Part shown: piece by piece, positions 32,301 through 58,274 of the stretch
Numbering within the stretch: position 1 is the stretch's first letter
Layout of the letters: the number at the start of each line of letters is the position of its first letter
Assembly (NCBI GenBank): GCA_016490735.1
Contig: JAEMWC010000131.1
Span: forward strand, 821,001-885,000
Direction of reading: 5' to 3'
From: Pachyseris speciosa
Lineage: Eukaryota > Cnidaria > Anthozoa > Scleractinia > Pachyseridae
DNA length: 64,000 nucleotides
Notes under the pieces: model-generated
What the model was told of the DNA's origin: nothing
What the model saw: only the letters and a program-made list of their open reading frames with translations
Databases searched by the model: none
Made by a program: the position numbers and the translations under genes

Positions 32301-33820
32301 ATAGCAAAGTTCAGTATCCGGCCCTCACTTGTAAGAATTTCTTTGTCCAAACTTCAGTTGTGGTGATCATCAGCCTAACAGAAGGAAGCATTTAGTGTTG
32401 TTTTACGAAGAAGGGTGTGTGCGGTGGGTTTTGCTTGTCATATCCTTTCCTTGGCTACTATGGCGCACGAAAGTTAACTCAAAACATGAAGGGCTTTAGC
32501 TCTAAATCATAATTCACGCGACAAAAACGTCTGCTGAGTTAAAAATACCGGCTATCAACCGTGTTGGTTAACACTCGACATTGCTTCCGTTGAAGGAAAT
32601 GTTCAAAGATGGTATCGTCGAGTTTGCCTCTGGAATGATTACAATGAGATTTCACGCGAAGTTACAGTGAACGTTGAAAACTCTTTCATACTGAAGATTT
32701 CGCAACACATTTCATTAGGTTGTCTGACCCGCCAGGCCGCATTGAGACAGATCTTAATTCTGTCTTAAAAATTAATAGTAGTCTGATTTAGCCCGGAGGC
32801 CAGCTTTGCTCTCTTGTTTCTCCATTAACTTTAAAGTGTTGTTCTTGACTATTTTTAGAAGAATCTTTGTATTTTTGGAAGCCATTTAAAGTGATTAAAC
32901 CTGTTGATTATTTTCAATATTTTGTATTGTGATACAGTCGATTGCAACTGTTTTGAGTGCGTGCAGAAAAGAATCATGTAATGGTAATCCTTATGATGCA
33001 TAATCACTGAAATAGGAAATCGGTGGTCTATGGATACATCATTTTAGTTGTATTACAAGTTATCTGATTATAGCAATTATATGGTTCCAAATTTCTTTTG
33101 TCCAGTTTAGCGAGATTAGCTAGTTTGTTGGCGTACACTGAACACCGCTAGTAGTTCGATTAATTTAGTTCGATTTTATCCCAGTTGAACTCGCCCTTAA
33201 ACAGGTGGAATTCAAAGCCAAGCTTTTACACTGAAGCACTATATTCTTCTGCTGTTCAAAAGTATTGTCGACACAAGCGAGGCTGTTTTTGAACCTTCGA
33301 GGCGCTAGATAAAATCTTCCCATCACAAGCAGCAGTGTTTATCACTGTCGGTTCTGTAGAACATTAAATGTGACTCTCAGTTATGATTGCTTTAAATTTG
33401 AGCGAATCAAGTCTGTGGATGCTCGAAATCCTGCAAGGCGCTCGTAAATCAGTTTAAAACTGCTAAAAGTTGAGAGAGATAGATGTCGAAAGATCTTGTC
33501 CCACAATTGTTTCTAAGTTCGTTCTCAAAACTCGAAGAAGCAGGACGCTCTGGACTTTGTGGAACCAAGAAATATTATAATTCAAACAGGAAACGCATGA
33601 GAGTCTGAACAAATTCAATGTGAATTAGAAAAAGCTGTGCCATGAATGACTTCCGGGAACGACAAGTTTCAGCGGAACAAAGTCACCCGGTGCTTTCAAA
33701 AGGACCAACGTGGATTCATTCTTAGATGGGCAATTAATTTAATGATCCGAAATGATATTTTGTTAGGTTTCTTTTGTATATCCTGTTTCTTCACTGGAAT
33801 TTTCCCTTGCTGCTGCCAGT
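23400..33820. other. Long gene-poor region upstream of MEF2
   Basis: About 10 kb of AT-rich sequence without a convincing coding exon, RNA gene or repeat pair. Open frames are at most about 100 codons and have no family match. It could hold regulatory sequence or non-coding exons, but I cannot point to one. Confidence 0.45.
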
Positions 33821-33826
33821 GAAATA

Positions 33827-34754
33827 CATTACTTGCCAAAAATTTCGGACGATTTTAATTTTCGGACAAAAAAAGTGTCCCGGCGAAAATAAAACTGTCC
33901 GAAATTTTCAAGCGTCTGAAATTTTTACAGTACAGTATAAAACTTTGAATTACTTTCTTGGGCGACGCTATCCCTTGTTTTCAAGGCCAATCAGTACATG
34001 ATGTAGCTAGAACTAGGATTAGACTTTGCTCGTTCTTTTTTATCACTGGAAAGGAAAAGTTTTGTTTCTTCTATGGAAAACATAATGTGAACTGATAAAT
34101 TCCATTTTCAGTAGTTAGTTATTTTTTTATTTATTTTATTAGCTTCGCCATTATGATACCAAAAAAACAAATAAAACAAAAAACAAAACAAAACAGAACA
34201 AACAAAACAAAAAACAAAACAAAACGTTACAATCAATACGTTTGGCAGGGACATCCCAACAGCTAAGTAGCCAGTTACTGCGGGCCCAGAATATTTTTGA
34301 ACGAGGCCCAGTTTTATGATAATTGCATTGCCAGTGCCAGTGGTGCTGGTCCTCTTCTGCTTCACACCATCAATCAAACACAAAATCGAAAGGCACTCCT
34401 CGTTGTCACTACCATGCGGTTATTCTTCATCTGTTGCTGTTGGTGACTGAGGTGATTTATCAAGAAGCTCGTAGTTCTTTTCAATACGCTTCTTGAGACG
34501 ACGACGAGGAACCGCTTGCTGTCGTTAATTATTTTACTTGTGTTGTTTTCTCGTCGGTGTATCTGTAAAACCTTAAGAGTGCAGTAAAACTATTGTTTCA
34601 ACAGATGTTGTTTTAGTCTAATTCCTGTCATTGTAGGCGCAAATTTACTTTAACTATGTTTCAGCAAAGTGTCCGAAATTTTTGTCCGAAATTTGTCCGT
34701 AATGAGATAAAAAGTGTCCGAAATTTTAACGTCCGAAACTTTTGGCAAGTAATG
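33827..34754. mobile_element. DNA element with 25-bp terminal inverted repeats and TA duplication
   Basis: CATTACTTGCCAAAAATTTC continuing to GGACG at 33827 matches the complement of the right end (to 34754) at 24 of 25 bases, and TA flanks both ends (33825-33826, 34755-34756), as in Tc1/mariner elements. Subterminal regions repeat GTCCGAAATTT several times in each end (33860-33915, 34668-34740). The interior has no transposase; A/C-rich 'aaaacaaaac' tracts lie at 34160-34230. Confidence 0.75.
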
Positions 34755-34868
34755 TATGATTTTTTGGTTGTCTTTTAGCACCTTGCTTACTCGAAGCACG
34801 TGTAAAAGTTATGCATGGTGGCATGATAACAATGGTGTCGACAATTAATTGTAGCAAGGAGAAAATGA

Positions 34869-35100
34869 AGGCGGTGAGAGACATTCACCATACACGCCTT
34901 ATTTCAGGGGTAATTCGTCTCAGGTTATTTATAGCTTCCGCGAAAAAGGATGCCCACGCGCATGTATTTTTATCTCTGTATGTGACTGGCTAATACCGAC
35001 CAACGTGGGATTTCCGAGGCTGGCAAGTGCTCTAAAAATAACCTTAGTCGAATTACCTCTGAAATAAGGCGTGTATGGCGGATGTACTCTCTAACCTCCT
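34869..35100. mobile_element. Hairpin MITE
   Basis: AGGCGGTGAGAGACATTCAC with CATACACGCCTTATTTCAGG and GGTAATTCG on the left (34869-34917) pair with the right arm (about 35049-35100: CGAATTACCTCTGAAATAAG, GCGTGTATGGCGGATGTACT, CTCTAACCTCCT). The central loop is about 130 bp. Non-coding. Confidence 0.75.
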
Positions 35101-35109
35101 TTATATTCT

Positions 35110-37200
35110 CTTGTTTGTAGTGTACCTCTTTCGTTTTGTGCATTTTGAAGCACAGATAAATTTAGCAACCACTCAGTTAATCTTCTAACTTTGGGAGTCA
35201 CAGATGCAGAAGTAAAAAATTTTCTACTATTTCAAAGTTACCACATATACAGAATAATATTTTGCTGCAATTTCTTCGCGCTCTGCCCGAAATTCTCAGC
35301 CATGCCTACATCCTACAGTTGATTGTACAGCCTGTCGCCTTGGGCCATTAGTATACTTTCATAAGAAAGGCGATAACTGAAATTTCGTACTCCTTGATCG
35401 ATTTCTTTCATGCTCAAGCGGAGAGACAAATCTACAGTTTTGTCCTCAAGAACCATCGAACAATTTTTCTCTCGTGTCACTGCTTTATATTTGTTTACAA
35501 GATTTTAGCGCGCGCGAGGTTTATCAATTGCAGCACCGGATGGCGAGGCATTTTCAAATGAAAACTTTATCATCTCTCCACTTTCCTCTACAAAACAAAA
35601 TAACCGAAGAAGTAAGAAATGGTTGCCAGTGACTTAATAAAGCATCGGCCGCGATAATAATTTTTTTCGTTTGCAAGCAGAAGGGTAACCTGTACAACGA
35701 AGCCTCGATCCATCTCAAAAGAAAATCCGTTGCAAACTATATTCAGAGCTACTCTCACGTTTTCCGGATAGCTTTTGTGCTAAAAAACTGAACTGAAGCC
35801 ATATGTAACGGATAACCCTCATACACCTTTTGTAAACTCATCGGAAACGTTGATTTCCGATAGGAACTGCCGCGCTACCTATTTTTATAAAACCTCAAAC
35901 TTTTCCTTCTACTCTACATAAATCCACTTTTCCTTCGCAGCGCTCTACATAAATCTCAACAAATCGGAAACGTCACGATAGTAACCTTTTCAATCTTCGA
36001 AAATTCGGGTTGCCGGTTGGCGAAATTGGAGTTGTAAGGTAACCTGGCAGCCTTTGCGCACCGGACGTCTCCTTCAGTTTTCCTTCAGGTTGACGACTGC
36101 GCGCAGGCTAGTAACTTGGCTGCCATAAAAATTAAAAAAGAAGACTTCATTTGGGCACACACACACACAGTATTTACACGGAAGCAAGATTTGCCTCCCA
36201 GAAGTCATAAAAAAAGTGATTAGCAACACTTTGTTTTCCGAAGCAAAGTTGCGTCTCGCACAATTAGGGAACAGTCAGGAAACCATTTGAGTCTCCGGAG
36301 CTCAACAATTTGTCCTTGCCTGGGTGGGTTCTCCAAATTTGCATGCTCCGTTGCGAAGTTGTGTACTGCTTCATCAGTCTTCGTATGCCGGTTAATTTCG
36401 TAGCCTTGCTTTCAGTTCAGTCAGCTCAAGTGCGACTGAAAACCCAAAGCCAGCAATCCATATGTCTTCACGGTTTTCACCGCCGTTTGTTACCATTTAC
36501 GCGCGTATGCCGAACAGCGTTTACAAGTATTTTGCTCAAGCTCCTAGCTGGCTTCCAGAGGAAGGAAACTATATTGCGACGGAAGCGGGATAGAAACAAT
36601 CGCTGCCGGAAAATCTTGAAACATTGTTGCGCAGAACAGACATTTCAAAACATCACCGTTCAGGCTGGCCTTACTTTCCTGTTTTGTTCAATTTCCCTCG
36701 AGATACGGAAACTTCTGCAAATGGAAACACTGAAGTGTTGCGGTAAAAAGTTGTTTCATCGTCGACAAACCGTAGCGAAAGCTTGCGACTTGTACTTTGT
36801 GTTGGGACTGCTCCTTCCCTCTTTTATTTTTTCCATATCAAGTTCTGCAAACCACGAATGATTTGCTCATCGACTTCGCGACATTCATCACTGAACCAGC
36901 GAGTACCTTGACCGCAGCAAGCTGATCATGAGTTATGTCACGGTTCCATCAAATTCGTTCTGTCTGGAGTTTTCAAGTGGCACTTATACGATTCCCAAAG
37001 ATTTCCTGTTTTTTTCAAAGCCTTGACCTGCGGTAAAACACAAGCCTATCGGATATAATATAAAAACAATCTTCTCATTTATCAGTTACGGCAAGTAAAA
37101 TAAAACATGGAATAAGATCAAGAAGACAAACATCTTGCACTCCCTTCTCCCCAACCCACCCAATTCCCCAAATCAACGACAATTTCGCAATGAAATCAAA
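35110..37200. other. Gene-poor region with a CA microsatellite
   Basis: A short (AC)n run lies at about 36156-36169. A 183-codon open frame at 36310-36861 has no family resemblance, no splice support and an unusual Cys/Leu/Ile composition, so I do not call it a gene. Confidence 0.4.
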
Positions 37201-37234
37201 CGCACCCGTTATTCCCCATCATTGAAATGGGCTG

Positions 37235-37390
37235 GGGGGGGGAGGGGAGGGGAGGGGTAGGTCTCCATTTTACATTTCAACTGTAAAAAAGTGCGGTCTC
37301 GCATTGGATTTAAAAGACGATACCCCCACCTCCCTACCCCAAACAAATGTTGAATTCCCGCCGGGGGGGGGGGGGGGGGGGCGGGGAGGG
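37235..37390 (+). repeat. G-rich tracts
   Basis: A G/GGGGA tract at about 37231-37259 and a run of about 20 G at 37364-37381 preceded by CCCGCC. The second resembles a terminus of the G-run MITE family, but the family interior is absent. Confidence 0.7.
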
Positions 37391-38050
37391 GAGTTGTGGC
37401 GAATGGTGTCACATGACTGCAAACCCACATTCGTCGACAAGATAAATGCTTTTCAGGAAGAGGACAAAACCACAGGAAGGAACTAATTATGCACTAATAG
37501 CCAGCCGAAACTCAGTGTTCATGAAATGCCCACGTAAGGAAACAAGCAAATTGAAACGGAAGTGTTCAACCTGTCACTGTATCCATGCAAGATTGATGTG
37601 GCGCAAATATTTTTAGTCTCATTCGAAACCCTATTCCAAACTAATGCCATGAGATATACTCCCGCGTTTTTTTGAGTGGGTGAAGAGCTCATTCAATCTT
37701 GAAAGCGCTTTGGATCCAGTTCTGGTTACATAAGTTTGGAACTCCAGCTCAAGGCAACCAGTCAGGTGAATTCACTCGGGATGGTTTTCGTACCCGTATT
37801 TTTAACTGGTGGATTTTAAGAAAGGTCAGTTTCAGATGGACACAAGTTGAAATTACAAGGTTCTAAATTACTGATTAATTTAAATTAGTCAAATGTTAGT
37901 CTAGTTATGTTTCAATTAGTGCATATTTGTTAACTCCTGTCCAGTTCAGCCGGTTTAGTTTGGTTTACTAGGACGTCTCTTTCGATGGGCTACAAAGGCT
38001 ACAAAGTGTGTGCAACGTTTTGCTATAGTGCACATGTTCAGGGCTTCATA

Positions 38051-38253
38051 GATGAATGGATGGATGGAAGGATGGATAAATGCATGGATAGATGTATGAA
38101 CGCATGGATGGAAGGACAAATGGATGAAAGGATGGGATAGACAGACAGATAGATAGATAGATAGACAGATAGACAGATAGGCAGATAGACAGATAGACAG
38201 ATAAACAGATAGACAGATAGACAGACAGAGAGACAGAGAGACAGAGAGACAGG

Positions 38254-38320
<67 letters not shown>

Positions 38321-38354
38321 GTAGGTAGGTAGGTAGGTAGGTAGGTAGATAGAT
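38051..38354 (+). repeat. Compound GGAT / GATA / GACA / GTAG microsatellite
   Basis: Degenerate ggat(g/a) units are followed by about 200 bp of gata/gaca and a (GGTA)n end. The Tyr/Leu/Ser-rich minus-strand frame is a product of this periodicity. Confidence 0.95.
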
Positions 38355-38399
38355 TTCACCACGGAGTTGGAAAGGGAAGGATGGATTGAGGGATGAATG

Positions 38400-41300
38400 A
38401 GACTACCGGGAAAATTCCTGGCTTGTTTAATTTATTTCATCCGGCTTTCTAATAGCACAGGACAGCTTGAAGAAGCATTTGGCTCATGTCAGAGATCGAC
38501 AGAGTACAGTTCCTGTGAAATATATGAGACTGACTGTCTATTACGTTTAGAATAATATCAGTTAGCACGTTAGATTACGTCATTTTATTATCATTTTTTT
38601 TGTACTTTTTCTGCTCTTATCGTTTCTGTCGATATAAAGACTTGTTACCTGTACTTACGTAAACCTTGTCCGATATGATGAAATACGCATCTGTATTGTC
38701 ACTGGCACCAACAGAACACTTCTCAGTGCACGTTGGCAATTAAGTAAATCGAACCCCCATTACACGGGGCTTATGCCGTTTTCAGCTATGGAAGACAAAT
38801 TCGAGTCATCTGAGTGAGTCATTTTGACACTTTGGTCGAAAATAACTCTTCTTTCATTAATTGATCACATGGAACTCCGGTGTAAAGACAGCTCTTCAGC
38901 TCTCTCTTATCAATTGCATCTCCGACATTGATACTTCAGTTTCTCCAGTGGCGGATCTGAAAGAGTTCTGAAACACTACTCTGATCAGTTGTTGTACGTC
39001 AATGTGAAAATTATTCAAGAGAAATATTGCCTGCAATGTAGGTTGTTGACGCAACACTCCACTTGAAAGTCGTGAAACCTCGTGGTGGATAATATAATAA
39101 TCAATATAATAACAAACTTTTGAAAATAGGATTAAAAATTGAAGGAGTATGTATTTTCATGGGTAATATCTCAGGTATATCGGATTTGCAACCTTTCGTA
39201 AACGACCACAAAATACTTCAATTTATTCTTCGACTACATTGATATTTTTTATTCTAACTTTGAGAGTGTATACCTTGGTAATGCTGGAAGAGTAGTTATT
39301 TAATTACGTACATCGCTAATCCGTATCAGCTCGACGATCAGTTTGCTAAAAATTATTAAAACAGTGGCCCTTGTAAGGTTTCAGCTACCGATTCACTGGG
39401 ATATTAGCATGAATTCTTTATGCATGCCTATTTATTATTCTGGTTTTGATTTTAACCGGAGACCATTCTTGAATCCGGCTTTTCGAGGACAAAGCAGAAA
39501 TGGTTCACCTGCTCTTTCTAAGCTGTCTATCATTTGATTGACAGCATCACGAGACAGGTAGCTGAAATTAAAGTTCGACATGTGCCCCTCGTATGATCAA
39601 GAAACCTTAAACATTTTGCCATTTCAGATGCATTTAGAGACGGAAGATAAATAGAAATGACAAATAAGTCTGGTTACTTCATAAACGTCGGAAGAAAAAA
39701 AGTGTTATTTATTTCTCAAGGGATGTCATGTTTACAAGCCTGACAGGAAGCCAATACCATTTGGGGAAATATGACTCTTGGGTTTCGCGAAAGAAAGTGA
39801 AATTTTAATTTTTCATTGCTTGCTTTTACGCTGTAACTTTCCTTTGAAATGCCGGGTTGGGTTGGGTTTTTTCCTCTCAGTTTTCCTGGTTTTTCAGGAA
39901 AACAACTTAGAAAAGTCAGACTATGGGGAGGCTATTTCCTCCTGTAAAAGTTTATTCGCATTATATTCGTAAAATTGAATTTATAGAATCGGAAAAGAAA
40001 AGAAAAGAATCTATACTCAACTCTTTTAAACCAGGAATCAAGCGAAAGCGTAGTCACTATAATTATCCAATACAATATCCAGTAGGAATACTGACAGTTC
40101 TGAGAGCTGATATATAAACTGCTTTTCTGAAAGGAATGGAAAGGAAATGCAAAACTTTTATTCAGTTCGAAAGCTGTAGCGAAGTGGGGAACCGGTACAG
40201 TCCCTTCAGTTCCGGTTTCCAACTCTAATAACCGGAAATCGTTTGCTTCACTGTTGGTCACTTTTTTTTTTTACAGCTTTTCCTCGAATTTTGCTTCCTT
40301 GTTGTGGAAAATGTAAATTAGAACCGAGAAATGCGAGAAAAACTAGCCCATTAGTGTTGTTTTCTCGCTCAATTTTAAAGGAAGAAGCATTTTCGCTGCA
40401 CGTAATTGAAAAGGGAAAGAAAACAGGAAGCAAATAACATGACGTCAGTGACAACTATAGTAACCAAGGGACTTCGGTGTGAAGAATTTTTCCCTTGATA
40501 CTAGTTTATGCTAATGTTGTGGTCATGTTTGCTTGGTGATACCGTATATTACATGATATTGCGAACGAAATTCGTCATAGTTTGGTGGGTGTAGTTAATC
40601 GTTGGTGTAATCTGACGCTCTGAATACCAATATTTCGGTCGCGACTTGAAAAACAATGCTATCTCGCCATTTTGTCTGGTGCAGACGGGCTGTTATGTTA
40701 CACACGTTTCTGCTACATTTGCGTTTTGCTTGTACGCAAACAGCTATTAAATCGTAACGCCGTTTGTTTATAACACAAACAAAACTAGCCCAATTTATTT
40801 TCCCGTGCATACAGAATAAGGCGCTTCCGAGAAACGAGGAGCGTCAGAACTTATGAATTTTCGTCCAGTCATCCTGTTTTATCGAGTAGCAAATTCTCAC
40901 AACGACGCAATGACATCACAATGACATCACGACGCCCTCCCAAAATGCAAATTCCCGTAGCACTTTCCTCACACTCGAAGTTGAGCTACAAATAGCACAG
41001 TCCATATATACATTGTCAGGGCAGCTGTTGTGAAAAGGCCTATTTACTGGTGGGTAAAAATAGATTTTTGAATTTTTATTTCCGTCTAACACCGAAGTAT
41101 AAACAGCGTAGAACTTAGCGGTGCGATTCCGAAAAGCTGTACTAAACCATTTTCGGGATCTAATCGCTCGTTTTACGTGTTCATTTCTTGCTTCGACTCC
41201 ATCTTATGGTGGAAAATTCTGCCTTCACTTTGCATTTTTCCGCAATCTGCGGCAGAACCCTCGCTGCCGCTTGTTACGCTGTTGTTTCTTCACAGCTTCC

Positions 41301-41950
41301 GACCGTCTGATGCTGCAATCGTTTAATGAGTTAGGTAAAATTCCTTCAATCTTGTGGTTTCTCCAAAAGCACGTATACTTGTAGTTGTACATTCGCCATA
41401 GATGTCGAATGACAACCCAGAAACTTAACTGTGTACCACGTTCGGCCCTAGATCTCTTGTAAAGCTTACATCCATCGTACTCTAGCGATCGATCGACTAG
41501 CATGCACTCCTTTTCAATCTTCGCGGCAGTTCCTTTCTGGCAAAAATGACAAGATTGTCGCAATCTTACGCACAGTGCAGATAAATTCGAATCGAAGATA
41601 GAATGTCTAGATCTGTCGTTGTCTACACAGCTGTCCACGAAATGCTCGTCAGAAAATCTACATGAAGTAAGTCCAAGTTAAATTTGATCGAGCTATTCGC
41701 CTGTCAGTGGATACAAATCCTGTGGAATTTACTGGGCCAGGTGTTGATTCTTTATACTTTGAAAGTATGAAGTTGGAGAAAAATCGTCCTTGTCTATGTT
41801 ATTGTTGGCGCACTGCTTGGTAATAGCTCGAGATAGAATTCAGAATTCCGCGGCGAAATTTCATTGTTTTCGCAGAAAGATCATCCAGTCTAACAGTTCG
41901 TCGGTTGCCATAACTTATCGATATTTTATGCCTTTGCTAAATCCATTTAC
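38400..41950. other. Gene-poor region upstream of MEF2
   Basis: I see no convincing exon, RNA gene or repeat pair. Open frames of up to 137 codons lack recognisable motifs. Confidence 0.4.
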
Positions 41951-41979
41951 GATCCCCTCTTAGCTTTTTTGTAGTCAAT

Positions 41980-42637
41980 ATGTATTTGTTCAAAATGGCG
42001 TTAGACGACATTTGTTGACCGCACTGGTGAAGTCGAGTTTCAGCGAGTAAGGCAAACATCGATCCAAGATGGCAGAAAAACTTCCGGCCTAAATTTTCAG
42101 GTTATTTACAGCGAAGACTGTGTTTTTTGTGTGGCATCTTGGCAGCTTCGAGGAGCAAGTACAGCCTTTCGTGCTCATAGCCTGAGAGTTTGCGAGGAAT
42201 GCTTCCTTAGTGAGATCATTCGTGCTAAGATCTCCGACGAAAATCACTGATCACAATTCTTATGATATCATTTCACGCAATGAAGGATTGCTTCGAATTT
42301 AAACGACAAAGTGCCCTTTGCTTCTAAGGTCAATTTGTAGTGAGATTTATCGAGAAATTTATTCCTTCGCTTGTCTTCATTCGAACACACAATTTGTAAG
42401 AATTGTAGCCTTGCTTCGACTGCGTTCGTAACGTAGCATTCCTCCTGTTGATATGGCGAGACTTCTAGCTGGTACTTGTAAATGATTTAATGAACTCACT
42501 TTCTTGTTTTCGATCAGTTCATTTTACAGATCCATCGCACTCAGCGCTACGATCAAACGAAGTCGATACAAAAACTGGCTCAAAGCCCCTCGCGTAAACT
42601 TGACTTGAGCCCCGACAGCCCAAAACTACAGCAGAAA
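41980..42637 (+). promoter_or_regulatory. Candidate MEF2 promoter or 5' UTR region
   Basis: CAAAATGGCG near 41993 and CAAGATGGC near 42066 are YY1-type motifs often found at transcription starts of TATA-less animal genes. TTTTACAG ending at 42529 could be the acceptor of the exon holding the MEF2 start. Where the 5' UTR begins cannot be decided without transcripts. Confidence 0.3.
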
Positions 42638-55608
<12,971 letters not shown>

Positions 55609-57930
55609 GCTAGAACTCTAAGATTTTATAGTGTAGTTGATTTTAGGTTTGTCTTTTTGTGTAAGAGGTGTACCTACATGTAAGGGTATCATTTTTTGCA
55701 ACAACTTCAGGGTAGAAAATTTCTTGTTTCAAAAGCTCACTAATCACCAGATTATGATGTTTCAAGGTGGCTAACACCATTATCGAGTGAGTTGATTTAA
55801 CAGAACTTCAATCATCCAAATTTCATGTTCAAACATTACTCCTCGATGTTAAAGTCACTGTATTTAGTTCAGAGAAAATTAAGTGGTCAGGAAAAGCCAC
55901 AGAAATTGCTCCGACTACAACTCCCTAAAAATGCATTTTAAAGTTAATAAAGTTGTTGCTAACAGTGGTACCCTTAGACTACTATAATGTGAATAATATG
56001 ATGCTGGCATCATGTTTTGCATCCAGGCTGTCATAAAACTTGCAATATTTTATAAAATGTCCTGTTAATGCTGCATTGTACATTTTTGTAAAGTTTGCAA
56101 AAAGAAATAACATTTGCTGGAAAGAACAAACTCAGGCAGAATCAAACTAACGCTGGAATAATCACAATTTAAAAACAGATTTTTAACTCTTCATTCTCTA
56201 TTTTCATTTAAATGTACTTTGCATTGGATCTCTGTGGGCTCATAGTCACCAGTAAATCACATCGTTCTGAAGAGAAATAAAAATAATTATTGTGTTTAAG
56301 ATTCAGTTTTCCTGAATAAGTACCAATCTTCTCGCTGACAAGCTGAAAAAGCTATCGTGGGCATACGCGTTAACTACAATACATTCGTAGTGTTGATGAG
56401 TCAAATCATTGGATGAACTTGTTACCTCGGTTGTGTCAACCAGTCTTGTATTTGTTGTGAAAACACTGAATGCCTTTTTTGTTTCACGTGCTTGTGTATT
56501 TTCATTGGTGTTCAGTAAAGTTTATTCCTAGTGGCTAGCGTTATTCTTCGGGTCTGTCTAAAAGAGTTAAAAAGTTTGGTCGAATGACAAGACATTTTTC
56601 AGATTTTATGAGCAATTTTCTATAACAGCCTTGGAACACATAGTTGCACTGGTTTCTTATTTGCATGTTTCATCATTTCCTGTAAGTAGTATTATTGTTT
56701 AAGACATATATTCAGTATAAAATTAAATAACTCCCCTGTCACCGGAAAAAGGCAAAAGTAATAACATTGTTTAAGACAGCTAAAAATGTAGCGAAACATC
56801 TGCATTGAATATCTCTTTGAGGAGCATAAAGATATTAAATTGATTAAATTTTAGGTATTTGTCTGTTAAAAAGGATGCAGCATTGCAAGAACCAAATTTA
56901 AGCTTTTGGCATTTGGTGGATAACCATGTTATGCCGTGCTTTATTTTCCTCGTACGGGGTTTGTTAAGATGATGTTCATGTAGGAAAGAACATATTATAC
57001 CATTTGTTATTTACCTCGTGTAATTGCATACCGTATGTAAATTTATTACATGCCATTGACTCTTTAAGAGTGTAGAAATCAACATTGTTTGATTTTAAAA
57101 TGTATCTTCTATATTTTACCTTGAAAGTAGGATTTTCTGTATTTATCGGATGGCAAGTCTGTCGTCGTGTCTTTGTGGGAATAATAATTATAATTTTTTA
57201 AATGGGTTTGACTCATAGCTGAGTGTGAGTGGGTGGGGTGCTGTAATCACGGGATTTTCGGGCACTTAACGTTTATAGTCTATGCATCATTTCAGTACTT
57301 TTTGTTTGGCTTGCTTTTGGCTTGATTGTTTTCTTTTTGGGTACATTTTGTTTTGTTTTTGTTTTTTCATTAGAAATTTTCTACTGCCTACATGTTTTTG
57401 TTTTAAAAGTCGGTGAAAATCAGTCGAACTATAAAAGTACAACTTAAAATCGTACACTTCTTTTGGCTTTAGTTTTGTTAGTAAATGTAAACCGTAGTAG
57501 TAACCTTAGCTGTTTCCTTTTTATACAAAACATTCTTTTTCTATGGTGTTAAATAGGCGCGGTTTATGGGCGGGTCCCGTCGCGGTAGAACGTTTACCAC
57601 GCCAGTTTTGATACAGAGCGGGGAATTTGGATTTCTTGCAGCAGTTAGCCATATTGATGCACAGCTTTCAGCCAATCAAAAATGTTTATTTCTCTGGGCC
57701 GTGCTTTCCAGACATTTGAAGACTTGAGCCGCTTTTCCAGTATGTATGCAGGTCATTGTATGTGCTTTTTGAAGGGATGCAGAGAGGTTAATCGTCGAGT
57801 TTAACGACCATTTTATGGAAGCGTGAAGATTTTGTAATCGATGATATCGTTATTCTGTTTTGTAAAGTTTATAATTTTAGTTCTTCATACGTTCCTAAAA
57901 ATTAAATTCTAGAACGACGAAAGGAGTGTG
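55609..57930 (+). other. MEF2 3' UTR and downstream region
   Basis: Non-coding AT-rich sequence after the MEF2 stop. AATAAA occurs at 55946-55951 and at 56276-56281; either could be used as the polyadenylation signal. The convergent minus-strand gene has a TTTATT (AATAAA on its strand) at 57937-57942. Confidence 0.5.
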
Positions 57931-57936
57931 GTTGGT

Positions 57937-57942
57937 TTTATT
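57937..57942 (-). terminator. Candidate polyadenylation signal of the WASP-like gene
   Basis: TTTATT on the plus strand reads AATAAA on the minus strand, about 330 bp after the stop codon at 58277-58275. It is the nearest canonical hexamer that I noticed downstream. Confidence 0.4.
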
Positions 57943-58274
57943 GCTCGACAGTAAATTAGATGTAACCAGGGCTCGATGCGAGACGATTTTCGGTGGATGC
58001 GGGTTCCCAGTTTTGTGTGATTTTCATTCAACCCTTGAGGAGTTCTGTTCAAAACGATGAAAATAATTTTCAATGTACCCGTTTTCAAAAACTCTGGTAT
58101 AAATATAAATCGAGATTCAGCAACCCCGAGTGACGAAAAACGAAAAAACAACTTGGTAAGGCAGCTTTAAGCTCAAAATAAAGCGTGTTGACAATTAAAC
58201 TCGCGTTTAATAATCAAAGAACCATGGAGATAACAATTCATAATTTAAGGATTTAGGGTACGGTTACAACCTCA

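Noticed and set aside
36310..36861. 183-codon open frame
   Set aside because: No start context, motif, splice support or family resemblance; composition rich in Cys, Leu and Ile. Length alone is not enough in a 64-kb window read in six frames.
37955..38362. Tyr/Leu/Ser-rich minus-strand frame of 135 codons
   Set aside because: It comes from the GATA/GACA microsatellite.
41225..41638. 137-codon minus-strand frame near the MEF2 promoter
   Set aside because: No recognisable motif, and no splice or neighbour support; likely chance.
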